A DNA stretch of 64,000 nucleotides, taken from Terrabacter sp. MAHUQ-38 (GTDB lineage: Bacteria; Actinomycetota; Actinomycetes; Actinomycetales; Dermatophilaceae). The stretch lies in the NCBI RefSeq assembly GCF_014518425.1, contig NZ_JACVCU010000001.1, positions 496,001 through 560,000 of the forward strand, in the 5' to 3' direction. Below, in pieces: positions 25,231 to 33,831 of this stretch. The position numbers and the translations under genes are program-made. Below the pieces are notes generated by a model. The model saw only the letters and a program-made list of their open reading frames with translations, was not told where the DNA came from and made no database searches. Every line of letters begins with the position of its first letter. Position 1 is the first letter of the stretch.

Positions 25231-26226
25231 GTGCGAGCGTTCGTCGTCAATCAGTACAAGGGGCCGCTACAGCAAGCGGATGTCCCAGAGCCCGTGGTCG
25301 GAGAGCACGACGTGCTCGTACAGGTCCAGGCTGCCGGGCTCAACATGCTCGACGAGAAGATCCGGGCGGGCGAGCTCAAGCAGATCCTCCCGTACAAGCT
25401 GCCGCAGATCCTCGGCAACGACGTCGCCGGAACGGTGATCGGCGTCGGCGCGAAGGTGCAGGGATTCACGCTCGGCGACGAGGTGTACGCCCGGCCCGAC
25501 AAGGACCGCATTGGGACGTTCGCGGAGCGCATCGCGGTTGCCGAGGCTGACCTGGCGCTCAAGCCGGCATCGGTCAGCCTCGAGGAGGCGGCCTCGCTCC
25601 CGCTGGTGGCGTTGACCGCATGGCAGGCGCTCGTCGAGCGGGGCAACCTGCAGGCCGGGCAGCGGGTCCTCATCCACGCCGGCGCCGGCGGGGTCGGGAC
25701 GATCGCGATCCAGCTCGCCAAGCACCTCGGCGCCACGGTCGCCACCACGGTCAGCACCGGCAACGTCGACTTCGTGCGCGAGCTCGGTGCGGACGTCGTC
25801 ATCGACTACCGCAGCCAGGACTTCGAACGGCTCCTCGACGGCTACGACCTCGTGCTGGACAGCCTCGGCGGGAAGAACCTCGAGAAGTCGCTCCGCGTGC
25901 TGCGCCCGGGCGGCAAGGCGATCGGGATCGCCGGGCCGCCCGACTCGGCGTTCGCCCGCGCGATCGGCGCGAACCCGGTGCTCCGGTTGGTGACGACCGT
26001 CCTCAGCAGCGGCATCCGCCGCCAGGCCCGGCGCCTCGGCGTGACGTACGAGTTCCTCTTCATGCGCGCCAGCGGTGACCAACTGCGCCAGATCACTGAC
26101 CTCGTCGACGGCGGCGCGCTGCGCCCCGTCGTCGGACGGGTCTTCGCCTTCGACCAGACCGTGCAGGCAGTGCAGTCCCTGGAGAAGGGCGGCATCCGCG
26201 GCAAGGCCGTCATCAGCAGGGGCTGA
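25231..26226 (+). CDS. NADP-dependent quinone oxidoreductase (MDR/zinc-independent type)
   Basis: 331 residues from GTG 25231 (GAGAAGGAAG upstream). Medium-chain dehydrogenase/reductase layout: GroES-like N-domain (VLVQVQAAGLNMLDEKIRAG, ILGNDVAGTVIGVGAKVQGF), then the Rossmann loop HAGAGGVGTIAIQLAKHLGA and DSLGGKNLEKSLRVLRPGGK. The zinc-ligand pattern of true alcohol dehydrogenases is absent, so it should reduce quinones or enones with NADPH. First gene of a group with the alpha/beta hydrolase, an SDR remnant and TetR. Confidence 0.9.
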   Translation: MRAFVVNQYKGPLQQADVPEPVVGEHDVLVQVQAAGLNMLDEKIRAGELKQILPYKLPQILGNDVAGTVIGVGAKVQGFTLGDEVYARPDKDRIGTFAERIAVAEADLALKPASVSLEEAASLPLVALTAWQALVERGNLQAGQRVLIHAGAGGVGTIAIQLAKHLGATVATTVSTGNVDFVRELGADVVIDYRSQDFERLLDGYDLVLDSLGGKNLEKSLRVLRPGGKAIGIAGPPDSAFARAIGANPVLRLVTTVLSSGIRRQARRLGVTYEFLFMRASGDQLRQITDLVDGGALRPVVGRVFAFDQTVQAVQSLEKGGIRGKAVISRG

Positions 26227-26284
26227 CCCACCCAGACCAACTCATCTCTCTCACCACCCACGAACCAAGCAGCAGGAGAACATC

Positions 26285-27151
26285 ATGAGTACCAACAGCC
26301 ACGCAGGGGACGACGTCATCATCGCCTACAAGGACGCGCCCGCCCGCACCGTCGACGCCGGCGGCGTGACCTACGCCTACCGCGAGCTGGGGCCGAAGGG
26401 CGGGATCCCCGTCGTCTTCTTCGTCCACCTCGCCGCGACCCTCGACAACTGGGACCCCCGGATCATCGACCCCATCGCCGCGGAGCGCCACGTCATCACC
26501 TTCGACAACCGTGGCGTCGGAGCCTCCACCGGCCGAGTCCCCGACAGCATCGAGGCGATGGCCGACGACGCCGTCACCTTCATCAAGGCGCTCGGCTTCG
26601 ACAAGGTCGACATCTTCTCCTTCTCCCTCGGCGGCATGATCGCCCTGGACCTCGTGCTCAAGCACCCCGGCCTCGTCCGCAAGCTCGTCCTGACCGGCAC
26701 CGGCCCTGCCGGCGGGAAGGACATCGACAAGGTCGCCCGCATCACCTACTACGACATCCTCCGCGCGAGCCTGACCCGGGCCGACCCCAAGGAGTTCCTG
26801 TTCTTCAACCGCAACGCCGCCGGCAAACCCGCCGCGAAGGCCTTCGTCAACCGGCTGAAGGAGCGCACGGTCGACCGTGACGCGCCGATCAAGATCCAGG
26901 CGCTCCAGACGCAGCTCAAGGCGATCAAGAAGTGGGGACGCTCGGCCCCCGCCGACCTGTCGAAGATCACCCAGCCCACCCTGATCGCCAACGGCGACAA
27001 CGACCGGATGGTGCCCTCGGTGCTCTCCGAGGACCTGCACCGCCGCATCAAGGGCTCGCAGCTGGTCATCTATCCCGACTCCGGCCACGGCGGCATCTTC
27101 CAGTTCCACCACGAGTTCGCCCCGGTCGCCGTCGACTTCCTCGGTCGCTGA
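26285..27151 (+). CDS. Alpha/beta hydrolase
   Basis: 288 residues from ATG 26285 (GCAGGAGAAC upstream). Nucleophile elbow FSFSLGGMIALDLVLKHPGL (Ser in SFSLGG), acid in NGDNDRMVPSVLS and His in YPDSGHGGIFQFHHEFA. Close to actinobacterial hydrolases of the haloperoxidase/epoxide hydrolase type. It follows the oxidoreductase by 58 bp in the same direction and should be co-transcribed. The position of the oxyanion His (FFVHLAATLDNW) fits the family. Confidence 0.9.
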   Translation: MSTNSHAGDDVIIAYKDAPARTVDAGGVTYAYRELGPKGGIPVVFFVHLAATLDNWDPRIIDPIAAERHVITFDNRGVGASTGRVPDSIEAMADDAVTFIKALGFDKVDIFSFSLGGMIALDLVLKHPGLVRKLVLTGTGPAGGKDIDKVARITYYDILRASLTRADPKEFLFFNRNAAGKPAAKAFVNRLKERTVDRDAPIKIQALQTQLKAIKKWGRSAPADLSKITQPTLIANGDNDRMVPSVLSEDLHRRIKGSQLVIYPDSGHGGIFQFHHEFAPVAVDFLGR

Positions 27152-27188
27152 CCGTCACCGCGACCGAACCCACAACGGGACGAGGGAT

Positions 27189-27642
27189 ATGAGCACGTCA
27201 TTGTCGAAAGCCCAGGTCAAGCCACGGAAGCAGTTCGCGTCCTCCATCCTGCTGTGGGTACGCGCCGTCAGCCTCGGGAAACGGGGATGGCCACAGCGCA
27301 TCCAAGGCCGCGCTCTGGTCGGCCGCCAACTCTCTGCGGCTCGAGCTCGCACCCCGGGGCGTCCACGTGACTGGTGTGCACGTGGGCCACGTCGAGACGC
27401 CCATGGCCGCGCACGCGGACGGGCCGTAGATGCATCCGGCGGAGCTCGTGACCAAGGTCTACGACGCCGTCAAGGCCGGAGAGTACGAGGTCATCGCTGA
27501 TGAGCTGACCGCCCAGGTGACGGCGGCTCTTGCCGGTCCGGTCGGGGCGCACGACGCGGAGCTCCGCGACACGAGGGCTCGTCTCGTCGCCGTGGAAGAA
27601 TGGGCGCCGGCACAGTCGAGCCCACCCAGCACGAGCCCATAG
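27189..27642 (+). pseudogene. Short-chain dehydrogenase remnant
   Basis: The intact-looking part starts at about 27292 as HSASKAALWSAANSLRLELA, then PRGVHVTGVHVGHVETPMAA. This is the SDR active-site helix, but the catalytic Tyr of YSASK is His. A TAG at 27427 precedes the C-terminal MHPAELVTKVYDAVKAGEYE, still in frame. The Rossmann N-terminal half is missing; the start region (ATG 27189, MSTSLS) may be the original beginning joined to the rest by a deletion. Confidence 0.7.
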
Positions 27643-27660
27643 CAGAGAAGGGCGGCAGTC

Positions 27661-28263
27661 ATGCCACTCACCTCCCAGCCAGTCGGACGGCGCGAGCGGA
27701 ACAAGCAGCAGAAGCTCGACCGCATCACTGCCGCCGCCCGAGAGCTCTTCGCCCAGCGCGGCGTCGACGAGGTCACCGCCCAGGAGATCGCCGACAAGGC
27801 CGACATCGGTGCGGGAACGTTGTTCCTCTACGCCAAGAACAAGGGCGAGCTCCTGCTGCTCGTGCAGAACTCCGCCTACGCCGAGGCGCTTGCACAAGGC
27901 AGGTCGGCGGCCGAGAGCATCCCCGACATGCTCGACGCGGTGATGGCGATCGTCCGCCCGGTCGTGGAGTGCAACCGCAAACAGGTCGACAACGGGCGGA
28001 CCTACCTGCGGGAGATCGTCTTCGGTGACCCTGAGGAGCCCCATCACCGCGACGCGCTCGGCCTCACCGTGCAGACCGAACAGGCGATCGCCGGCGTGCT
28101 CCGGCGGGACGAGCGCATCCGCTCCGCCGACGCCAAGACGCTCGCACACATCATCTCCGCGATCATGTTCGTCAGCATGGCGGCGACGATCAACATCGCC
28201 AACCCGGTCGACGACCTCGTACAGGAGATCAAAGACCAGGTCCGGGTTCTGCTTCCTGGGTGA
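27661..28263 (+). CDS. TetR-family transcriptional regulator
   Basis: 200 residues from ATG 27661. N-terminal HTH: QKLDRITAAARELFAQRGVD, then EVTAQEIADKADIGAGTLFL and YAKNKGELLLLV, the standard TetR recognition-helix pattern. The C-terminal ligand domain is variable. It is the last gene of the oxidoreductase group and the likely repressor at the inverted CTGAGT/ACTCAG pair upstream of that group. Confidence 0.9.
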   Translation: MPLTSQPVGRRERNKQQKLDRITAAARELFAQRGVDEVTAQEIADKADIGAGTLFLYAKNKGELLLLVQNSAYAEALAQGRSAAESIPDMLDAVMAIVRPVVECNRKQVDNGRTYLREIVFGDPEEPHHRDALGLTVQTEQAIAGVLRRDERIRSADAKTLAHIISAIMFVSMAATINIANPVDDLVQEIKDQVRVLLPG

Positions 28264-28393
28264 TGCCCTCGGCGTCGTTGGCTTGACGCGGGCCCGACGT
28301 CCGGTCCCGGACGCTTGGCTCTGCCACCGAAAGCGTCGCAGTCGCCCATGCGGACATGGCGCGGGACGGTCTTCGAGCCAATCGCAGGAAGCC

Positions 28394-28408
28394 GCGTCTT
28401 TCCGCAGC
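28394..28408 (+). repeat. Array repeat, copy 17 (degenerate)
   Basis: GCGTC-TTTC-CGCAGC; its right arm overlaps the first bases of the 84-bp duplicated segment. Confidence 0.6.
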
Positions 28409-28487
28409 CGCGTGGAGAGCCTTCCGCCGGACACCTGGACCGAGTCTGGCCGGACACCGATCCTGCAGAGAAGTCTCTAGTAGCCGC
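28404..28487 (+). repeat. 84-bp duplicated segment, copy A
   Basis: Identical to 37071-37154 except at 28479 (A here, G at 37146). Both ends carry AGCCGC, the core-like word of the array repeat. Sequence identity stops abruptly on both sides. It contains two internal CCGGACACC words. No ORF is meaningful. Confidence 0.9.
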
Positions 28488-28554
28488 GTCAAGGCGCGCG
28501 CTTTGACGCAGCCGCGCATCGCTAGAGGCCCGCCCGCGGATCGAGACTGGCAGC

Positions 28555-28962
28555 TCACATCGGTGAGAACTTGAAGGCGAGCGGCTCACCGGGAGGGCAC
28601 CAGCGCAATACCTCGGGCGGCCTGGATGAGTGCTCCAGAAACGGGTGAGTCCTCGTCAAAGCCAACACGCCAGCCTCAGCTGCATGCCACTCGTCGTTAT
28701 ACGACGGGGCGACTGCGGCGACGCGGCGGCTGAAGGTCTCCAGCTCGGCGTTGGTAACGGGCACGAGAATCTTCCACACGTCCTGGCGGACGCGTCGTGA
28801 TATCAGGAGGTAGAGCTGGCCGCACGAACAACCGGCTCTGGACGCCCTTAGGTCATCGTCAGCAAACACCGGCTCAACGTCAGCCCTCGGCCAGGACGAT
28901 GGCGCGAAGTCGTCGACCAGATGGCAGTCACCAAGACTGGAACCAACGATGGCGCCTGTCAT
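28555..28962 (-). CDS. Hypothetical protein
   Basis: 135 residues from ATG 28962. Soluble, Trp- and Pro-containing, with CGQLYLLISRRVRQDVWKIL and VTNAELETFSRRVAAVAPSY, then a HPFLEHSSRPPEVLRWCPPG end. The conserved-looking C-terminus and balanced composition support a real gene. Family not recognised; it may be a small immunity- or SMI1-like protein by style only. Confidence 0.65.
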   Translation of the reverse strand: MTGAIVGSSLGDCHLVDDFAPSSWPRADVEPVFADDDLRASRAGCSCGQLYLLISRRVRQDVWKILVPVTNAELETFSRRVAAVAPSYNDEWHAAEAGVLALTRTHPFLEHSSRPPEVLRWCPPGEPLAFKFSPM

Positions 28963-29487
28963 GTCCCGGGTCCAAAGAGTGGGCGTCTCCGCCGATGCCG
29001 TCGTCCGCGCCGACCCCTGTTATCCATCCCGTGCTCCTCCCGCCGGCAACATCATGATCCTCGACCATTCAGGCAGTTAGGTCCATCACAGGCTCAAGCC
29101 GCGACTCCGGGTACGGGCTTGGGTCGGCGAGGCTGCGTCTTACCGCCGCCTGACGGACTGCTCATCGTTGCACCTGCCAAATCGTGCCCATGCGCTCACC
29201 GGCTATGTTTCCGTCGCCGATGGTGCTGAAAACTCATGAGAAACGACCCCGTCGATCCCTGGGCAGATTTCATCCGTCGCTGACAGCTCCCGCTGCGGCC
29301 ACGGACCTTCGCTCGTCGCCTGACCACTCCGCCGCGGACTCGTGGGCTGTCTCGTGCACGCCTCTTCCGATGGATGTGGCGCGATCTCCAGTATCGGGAC
29401 TTTCTGGGGAGGACAGTTGAAGGGCAGCCGCGCCCGCCGGGGCGTCGGCGCAAGGATCTCGGGGACCGAGCCCGGGGAGGCCCAGCT
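28963..29487. other. Gap without a gene
   Basis: About 525 bp between divergent genes, with repeat copy 18 at 29135. A 15-codon plus-strand ORF at about 29236 (MRNDPVDPWADFIRR) is protein-like but too short to call. Confidence 0.4.
29135..29149 (+). repeat. Array repeat, copy 18
   Basis: Exact match (N4 = TTAC), left flank CGAGGCT, right flank CTGACGG. Confidence 0.8.
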
Positions 29488-30156
29488 ATGCACAGGTCAC
29501 GCGGCGCCGTGATCGGCGCCGTCGCAGTTGTCCTCATTACCGGATCAGCCGGGCCCAGCGCAGCAGCGAGCAACCGCTCGAGCAAGGCGCCTCTGTCCTT
29601 CTCCTCCAGTAGCGGGACGGCCATCGCCGAGTTCGCCCATACCGATGGCTGCCTGCGTCGCGGCGTCACCGTCATCGGCGACAAGACATCGGGGAAGACA
29701 CCACCCGGAGCCCCCATGACCAGCACCTACGGCTTCCTGGAGGTCCGGGTGGATGACATCTGCTCGGGCACCACCGTCAAGGACGAGTGGGGACTGTTCC
29801 GCCCCACGCGGATCACTGTCGCCAACGTCAACTCGGCCGTCCTTCGGGGCACGGTAAGCATCGGCGGTCTGGAAGCCCCACCATCGGAGCAGACGACGTA
29901 CCTCGTCAACCTGTCCTGGAGGCGCACCGGCAGCGTGGAGCGAAACCGCGGGACGAACAACGTGAAGGATCCGGACGGAACTCACATCCTCCAGCGCAGC
30001 AACTTCACGTTTGCCGACGCCTCGGTCACGGGGAGCATCGCGACGGAGAAGCAGCCCGGGGTCAACATCCTGGCCGGCCTCGATGCTGCGGGCCAACTGC
30101 AGTACTGGAGCGAGAGCTATCGCGCCCTACGTGCGCAAAGGAAGCCACCGGCCTGA
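29488..30156 (+). CDS. Secreted hypothetical protein
   Basis: 222 residues from ATG 29488 (GGGGAGG upstream). Signal peptide GAVIGAVAVVLITGSAGPSA ending AAAS. The mature part is beta-rich with a Cys pair (DGCLRRGVTVIG and DDICSGTTVKDEWG), repeated Thr/Val strands and a C-terminal YWSESYRALRAQRK. No enzyme motif. The frame continues upstream to 29374, but the signal peptide sets this start. Confidence 0.78.
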   Translation: MHRSRGAVIGAVAVVLITGSAGPSAAASNRSSKAPLSFSSSSGTAIAEFAHTDGCLRRGVTVIGDKTSGKTPPGAPMTSTYGFLEVRVDDICSGTTVKDEWGLFRPTRITVANVNSAVLRGTVSIGGLEAPPSEQTTYLVNLSWRRTGSVERNRGTNNVKDPDGTHILQRSNFTFADASVTGSIATEKQPGVNILAGLDAAGQLQYWSESYRALRAQRKPPA

Positions 30157-30283
30157 GGATCGCGCCGGCCAACCGGGACGGCCGGCGCGAGCAGCGGCGG
30201 CCACCTGTCGGGCGAACGACTCACAATCAGTGCTGCCAAACGCTCGGCCTCGATCCTCTCCTTCAAGCGATGGCCGACAAGGC

Positions 30284-30298
30284 GCGTCTTACCGCCGC
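30284..30298 (+). repeat. Array repeat, copy 19
   Basis: Exact match (N4 = TTAC) in the form AAGGCGCGTCTTACCGCCGCC; GGCG and CGCC pair perfectly around the 8-nt CGTCTTAC loop. Confidence 0.85.
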
Positions 30299-30399
30299 CA
30301 GTCGACCGGCATGAATCGCGACGTAACACAGTGCTTGGCGGGCGCGAGTCGATGCCGCCGCCTTCAGCGTCGTAGGGTGGCAGCTGAGAGGAGGCGGCG

Positions 30400-30996
30400 A
30401 TGGCGGATCCGGTGGGCGACATCATCGGGGACTATCCGGCGTTCGCTGCGCAGCAGCAGGATCGCCTACTCGCCCGTGGCATCGACATCCGCCCGCACCC
30501 GCTCAGCCACCTCGCCTTCCGCGTGCCGGAGTGGGACCAGTACACGCACGTTCGGAACCTGCTCGAACGCCATGCGGTCGCTAACCGTGAGAACGTCTGG
30601 AACGGTCGGCCCATCTCCTTGATCGTCCCCGCCGAGCCGCTCGAAGTTCTCGACGGCAAGGTCGTCCCGCTCATCGAGCTCATCCCGCCCGTACATCAGC
30701 GCGTCTACAAGATGGGGCTGGAGCACCTCGGCGTCGTGATCGGCGAGGCTTTCGACTCCTTCGTCGAAGAACACAAGCCGGTCCTCACCGGACAGCAATT
30801 CCAGGGCCCGAACAGCACACCCGATCCCGTCTACATCTTGTTTGAGGACTTCACCCACGTGAAGTTCTATCGACTCACACTGAGAGCCTCCGTTGAGCTC
30901 CATGCTGGCCGGTTCAACGACGGGTTCGAACACGTCGATGACTGGGTACCCCAACGGCTCGTGACCGCCACCGGACCGAATCCCCTTCCGCGCTGA
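30400..30996 (+). CDS. YecM-like protein (VOC superfamily)
   Basis: 198 residues from ATG 30400 (GAGAGGAGG upstream). Matches YecM: HPLSHLAFRVPEWDQYTHVR, GRPISLIVPAEPLEVLDGKV, PLIELIPPVHQRVYKMGLEH and LEHLGVVIGEAFDSFVEEH, the strand order and paired beta-alpha-beta modules of the vicinal-oxygen-chelate fold. The YecM substrate is unknown. It is alone between two repeat copies. Confidence 0.85.
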   Translation: MADPVGDIIGDYPAFAAQQQDRLLARGIDIRPHPLSHLAFRVPEWDQYTHVRNLLERHAVANRENVWNGRPISLIVPAEPLEVLDGKVVPLIELIPPVHQRVYKMGLEHLGVVIGEAFDSFVEEHKPVLTGQQFQGPNSTPDPVYILFEDFTHVKFYRLTLRASVELHAGRFNDGFEHVDDWVPQRLVTATGPNPLPR

Positions 30997-31127
30997 GTCA
31001 CCCCAGAACTCAGCGCCGACCGCCTGCCAGCGGCGAGGCGCCTCAACACGCTTGCTCTCCTTCGCGCACGACTTGGCTCGACGGGCCAGACAGGCCTCGC
31101 TTCCGCAGGGCGCGCGAACGTGGAGGC

Positions 31128-31142
31128 GCCTCCTTTCGCCGC
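31128..31142 (+). repeat. Array repeat, copy 20 (one mismatch)
   Basis: GCCTC-CTTT-CGCCGC preceded by GGAG; the third base of the left arm changed. Confidence 0.55.
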
Positions 31143-31212
31143 GAGTAGCCTTCCCTCACGCGGGCATAGCCAGACGTTGGCCCAGAGAGGCGAAGTCAGT
31201 GCTTGCCCGCGC

Positions 31213-31626
31213 CTAGCCGGAAAAGTCGGATTCGCTCATGCCATCGGCGTGACCGGCTGGCCATTGCACCATCTCGATGCGATACCCGTCGGGGTCGGTG
31301 ATCCAGGAAGTCCAAAAGTCCTCCGAACCATCGGGCGAACTGGGCGGCTCAACGGTGACTCCCTTGGCGCCGAGATCAGCGATGGTGGCGGTCATGGACT
31401 CGACCTTGATGACGAGGTGGTTGAGACCCTGCGTATCGATCCGGCCGATGTCGGGACTGTGGACAAGCTCGAGGGCCACGAACTCGTCACCGGGGAGCTT
31501 GAGCATGGTCAGGCTGCCGAACTCCGTCTGCGGCACGGTCCCGACCACCATGTAGCCCAAGGCGGTGTAGAACGCGAGTGAACGCTCCAGATCCGCGACC
31601 CGAAGCCCGATGTGCAGTGTTCTCAT
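31213..31626 (-). CDS. VOC family glyoxalase-like protein
   Basis: 137 residues from ATG 31626. Paired beta-alpha-beta-beta-beta modules: TLHIGLRVADLERSLAFYTA with metal ligand His, DEFVALELVHS, GLNHLVIKVESMTATIADLG and ITDPDGYRIEMVQWP with the distal Glu. The pattern is that of lactoylglutathione lyase (glyoxalase I-like) proteins. The substrate is uncertain. Length normal; single gene. Confidence 0.9.
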   Translation of the reverse strand: MRTLHIGLRVADLERSLAFYTALGYMVVGTVPQTEFGSLTMLKLPGDEFVALELVHSPDIGRIDTQGLNHLVIKVESMTATIADLGAKGVTVEPPSSPDGSEDFWTSWITDPDGYRIEMVQWPAGHADGMSESDFSG

Positions 31627-31727
31627 TGGGCAGTCCTCTCAATCGGGGCAAGGCCACCCGGGATCGAGCAAGTGCTTCTCTTGAAGCCGAGGCGCCAACC
31701 GTAGGAGAAGGACAGCGAACTGCGGCT

Positions 31728-31742
31728 GCGTTATTCCGCCGC
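31728..31742 (+). repeat. Array repeat, copy 21 (one mismatch)
   Basis: GCGTT-ATTC-CGCCGC with flank CGGCT, 102 bp before the start of the VOC gene on the minus strand. Confidence 0.65.
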
Positions 31743-31814
31743 CAGTCGGTGCATGAGCAGCGCCCTGGCCTGCCGGTGAGCAGTCTGGCCACGGGCGGTA
31801 TGACATTCCACTTC

Positions 31815-32300
31815 TCAGAAGTGGTTGGTGTATGACAGGAAGCGCCAGCCGCCGTCGCCGCCGAGCAGGTGGTAGGTCGTGCGCGTGTCTCGCAGAATCT
31901 CGCCGTCCTCGTCCGTGGCGTTCCAACGGACGGTTGCGAAGACGGCAAAGTCGCCGGTCTGATGCGCCTCGATTGTGATCGGTATCCACAACGTCGCGCC
32001 CTGTCCGCGGTAGGCGTTCATCATGCCGGCGAAGTGTTCACGCACCGCATCGTGGTCAGCCATGTGGATGGCCACACCCTCCCGGATCGCGAGGAACGGT
32101 GCCTCGCACAACTCCGCTACGCCCTCGGCATCATGGGCCGAGTAGCGGTCAGCGTAGGTCTGGATGAGGGACTCGATCGTCTCCGCCACAGGTCGAATAT
32201 CGACCGCGACCAACGCGGCGTCAATGAGACCGCGAGTGTCTCCGCGACGTGTTGAGGCGTCCTCGTGCCGCGATCCGGGCGGCTCCAAGAGCTGCGTCAC
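31815..32300 (-). CDS. SnoaL/NTF2-like protein
   Basis: Up to 161 residues from GTG 32300; the conserved part starts about residue 37 (IRPVAETIESLIQTYADRYS). Then DAEGVAELCEAPFLAIREGV, HFAGMMNAYRGQGATLWIPI, FAVFATVRWNATDEDGEILR, TRTTYHLLGGDGGWRFLSYT: the cone-shaped NTF2 fold with its C-terminal strands. Members are small enzymes or ligand binders. The GTG overlaps a repeat-like word (32294-32308), so the true start may be a downstream codon. Confidence 0.8.
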   Translation of the reverse strand: MTQLLEPPGSRHEDASTRRGDTRGLIDAALVAVDIRPVAETIESLIQTYADRYSAHDAEGVAELCEAPFLAIREGVAIHMADHDAVREHFAGMMNAYRGQGATLWIPITIEAHQTGDFAVFATVRWNATDEDGEILRDTRTTYHLLGGDGGWRFLSYTNHF

Positions 32301-32308
32301 ATCCCGCG
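32294..32308 (+). repeat. Possible array repeat (degenerate)
   Basis: GCTGCGTCACATC followed by CCGCG: the left arm and spacer equal copy 22 but the right arm is disturbed. It divides the SnoaL-like gene from the poly-Gly gene. Confidence 0.35.
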
Positions 32309-32389
32309 GTCGCCCACACGTCGGGCTCCGTGGGCACTGAGGACCGCATCGATCCTGGGCTGACGGCGTGAGCGAACTAGTACGGCGGC

Positions 32390-32530
32390 TTAGTAGCCGC
32401 TACCCCCGCCGCCACCGCCACCGCCACCGCCACCGCTGTAGACGATCACGAGAACGACCACCACGACAGCGACTGCAACAAGTCCTGCGATCACCCATCG
32501 CTTCGCTAGCACCCTGACCACCCCTCCCAT
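32390..32530 (-). CDS. Small single-pass membrane protein with poly-Gly tail
   Basis: 46 residues from ATG 32530: VRVLAKRWVIAGLVAVAVVV then VVLVIVYSGG and a run of Gly ending in SGY. The Gly run is encoded by a CCACCGCC-type microsatellite at about 32402-32435. One membrane helix with a basic cytoplasmic end and a flexible outer tail. A GTG closer to GGGAGGGG (32528-32521) is another possible start. Function unknown. Confidence 0.5.
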   Translation of the reverse strand: MGGVVRVLAKRWVIAGLVAVAVVVVVLVIVYSGGGGGGGGGGGSGY

Positions 32531-32667
32531 CGGGCGCCGACCTTCAGGGTCGGCCCCACACATCACGACGCAACGCGCCGATGCACGGTTCAACGGGGCG
32601 ACGTGACAACGCCCGCTCGGCCAGGGAGCGGGTCCCACCTAGAAGGTCGGTGAATGCCGCGGCGGCT

Positions 32668-32682
32668 GCGTCACATCGCCGC
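32668..32682 (+). repeat. Array repeat, copy 22
   Basis: Exact match (N4 = ACAT), flanks GGCT and CTGTCCGC. Confidence 0.75.
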
Positions 32683-32975
32683 CTGTCCGCTCTTTGCCAC
32701 CGAGCGAACCGCGTCTTGGTTGGCTGAGGGGATGACGATCGTTGCCGAGCCCGGCTAGAAGACGGGCACGCCGGGAGCATGGCTTCATCTATGGGCCTTG
32801 GCTCGCTTCGAGAAAGCTCATCGAGCGTCGCGGCTCGTCCACACAAGCGGGCGATCACGTCCGTCGGTTCGAGCGTGAGCATCCGTTGATGCCGAACGGA
32901 GCGTTGGTGGGTATGGCCGAGGGAGATCGTCGGCGTCCGGCCTGGGGCGACCGACCCCGACACACGGAGGCCCCC

Positions 32976-33323
32976 ATGAAGAGACTGCTCATCGTCACCG
33001 CCGGCGCGGTCGGATTCCTGCTCGGCTCGCGGGCCGGTCGGGAGCCCTACGAGCAGTTCAAGCGCGCGATCGGCCAGTTGAAGGACGACCCGCGCGTGCA
33101 GGCGAAGGCGCACCAGGGTGCCCAGCTCGTGCGCGAGCAGGCGCCGGTCGTGGCGGACAAGGTGGCCGATGCCGCCCGGACGGCGACCGACAAGGTCACC
33201 TCGGCGGTTTCGAGGTCTACCGACGCCGGCGCCGCTGACTCGCGCCAGGAGAACGCGGAGGACCTTGTCGAGCGGGCCGTGCAGTTCCAGAAGGACCACG
33301 GGCCCAAGGGTCCGCTGCCCTGA
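32976..33323 (+). CDS. YtxH-like/apolipoprotein-like helical protein
   Basis: 115 residues from ATG 32976 (CACGGAGG upstream). N-terminal single hydrophobic segment LLIVTAGAVGFLLGSRAGRE, then amphipathic helical repeats (AHQGAQLVREQAPVVADKVA, DAARTATDKVTSAVS) like actinobacterial YtxH-type or late-embryogenesis-like proteins. Possibly membrane-associated stress protein. The longer frame from 32742 is excluded because it lacks the typical MKRLL start. Confidence 0.75.
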   Translation: MKRLLIVTAGAVGFLLGSRAGREPYEQFKRAIGQLKDDPRVQAKAHQGAQLVREQAPVVADKVADAARTATDKVTSAVSRSTDAGAADSRQENAEDLVERAVQFQKDHGPKGPLP

Positions 33324-33831
33324 GAGCCTTCGGCCTGATCGGGGCGCCGGACTCCTGGTCCGACTCTGCGAGCGACGTGACGCCCGTGACGCCGACCGGG
33401 TTCCCGGGATCGGCCAGGCTGCAGCCTCCCTCGACCGCAGGGATGCGCGCTCACGCCGCTCTTCACGCGTAATTTGCGCGAGCTACCTCCCCTGATGATC
33501 GGTGAAGCGTTCTTCGACCCAGGCTGGACCATGACCACTCCCAAACCGGCTACGCCGCTCCGCTCGGGGTGCGCTTCCGGCAACACGACGGAGAAACGGT
33601 TGCCATGGCTGAATCCGATGTCGCTGTCGCTCTCCTGCAGGGCGATGGATCCCTTGAACAGGTGCTCGCCCCCGGTGTGACGCTGTTCGGCTTGGCCTTC
33701 GTACCGCGTCTCTTACGCAGGACTCGAGCGCCGGGGGCCGAGTCTCGAACGTCCGGGTATGCCGCCTGCCGCCAGTCCGCATGGGCAAGCAACTGACGAC
33801 GAACTACGCTCCAGCGTCGCAGTCGGCGTGC
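33324..33831. other. Gap with a possible gene fragment
   Basis: About 510 bp. The plus frame 33569-33700 gives RFRQHDGETVAMAESDVAVA, then LLQGDGSLEQVLAPGVT, which is protein-like but has no convincing start or end, perhaps a remnant. A weak repeat-like word GCGTC-TCTT-ACGCAG lies at 33706. Confidence 0.35.

Noticed and set aside
28486-28512. GCGTCAAGG ... TTTGACGC hairpin at the end of 84-bp copy A
   Set aside because: It could be a further degenerate repeat or just a 7-bp inverted repeat; not distinguishable.
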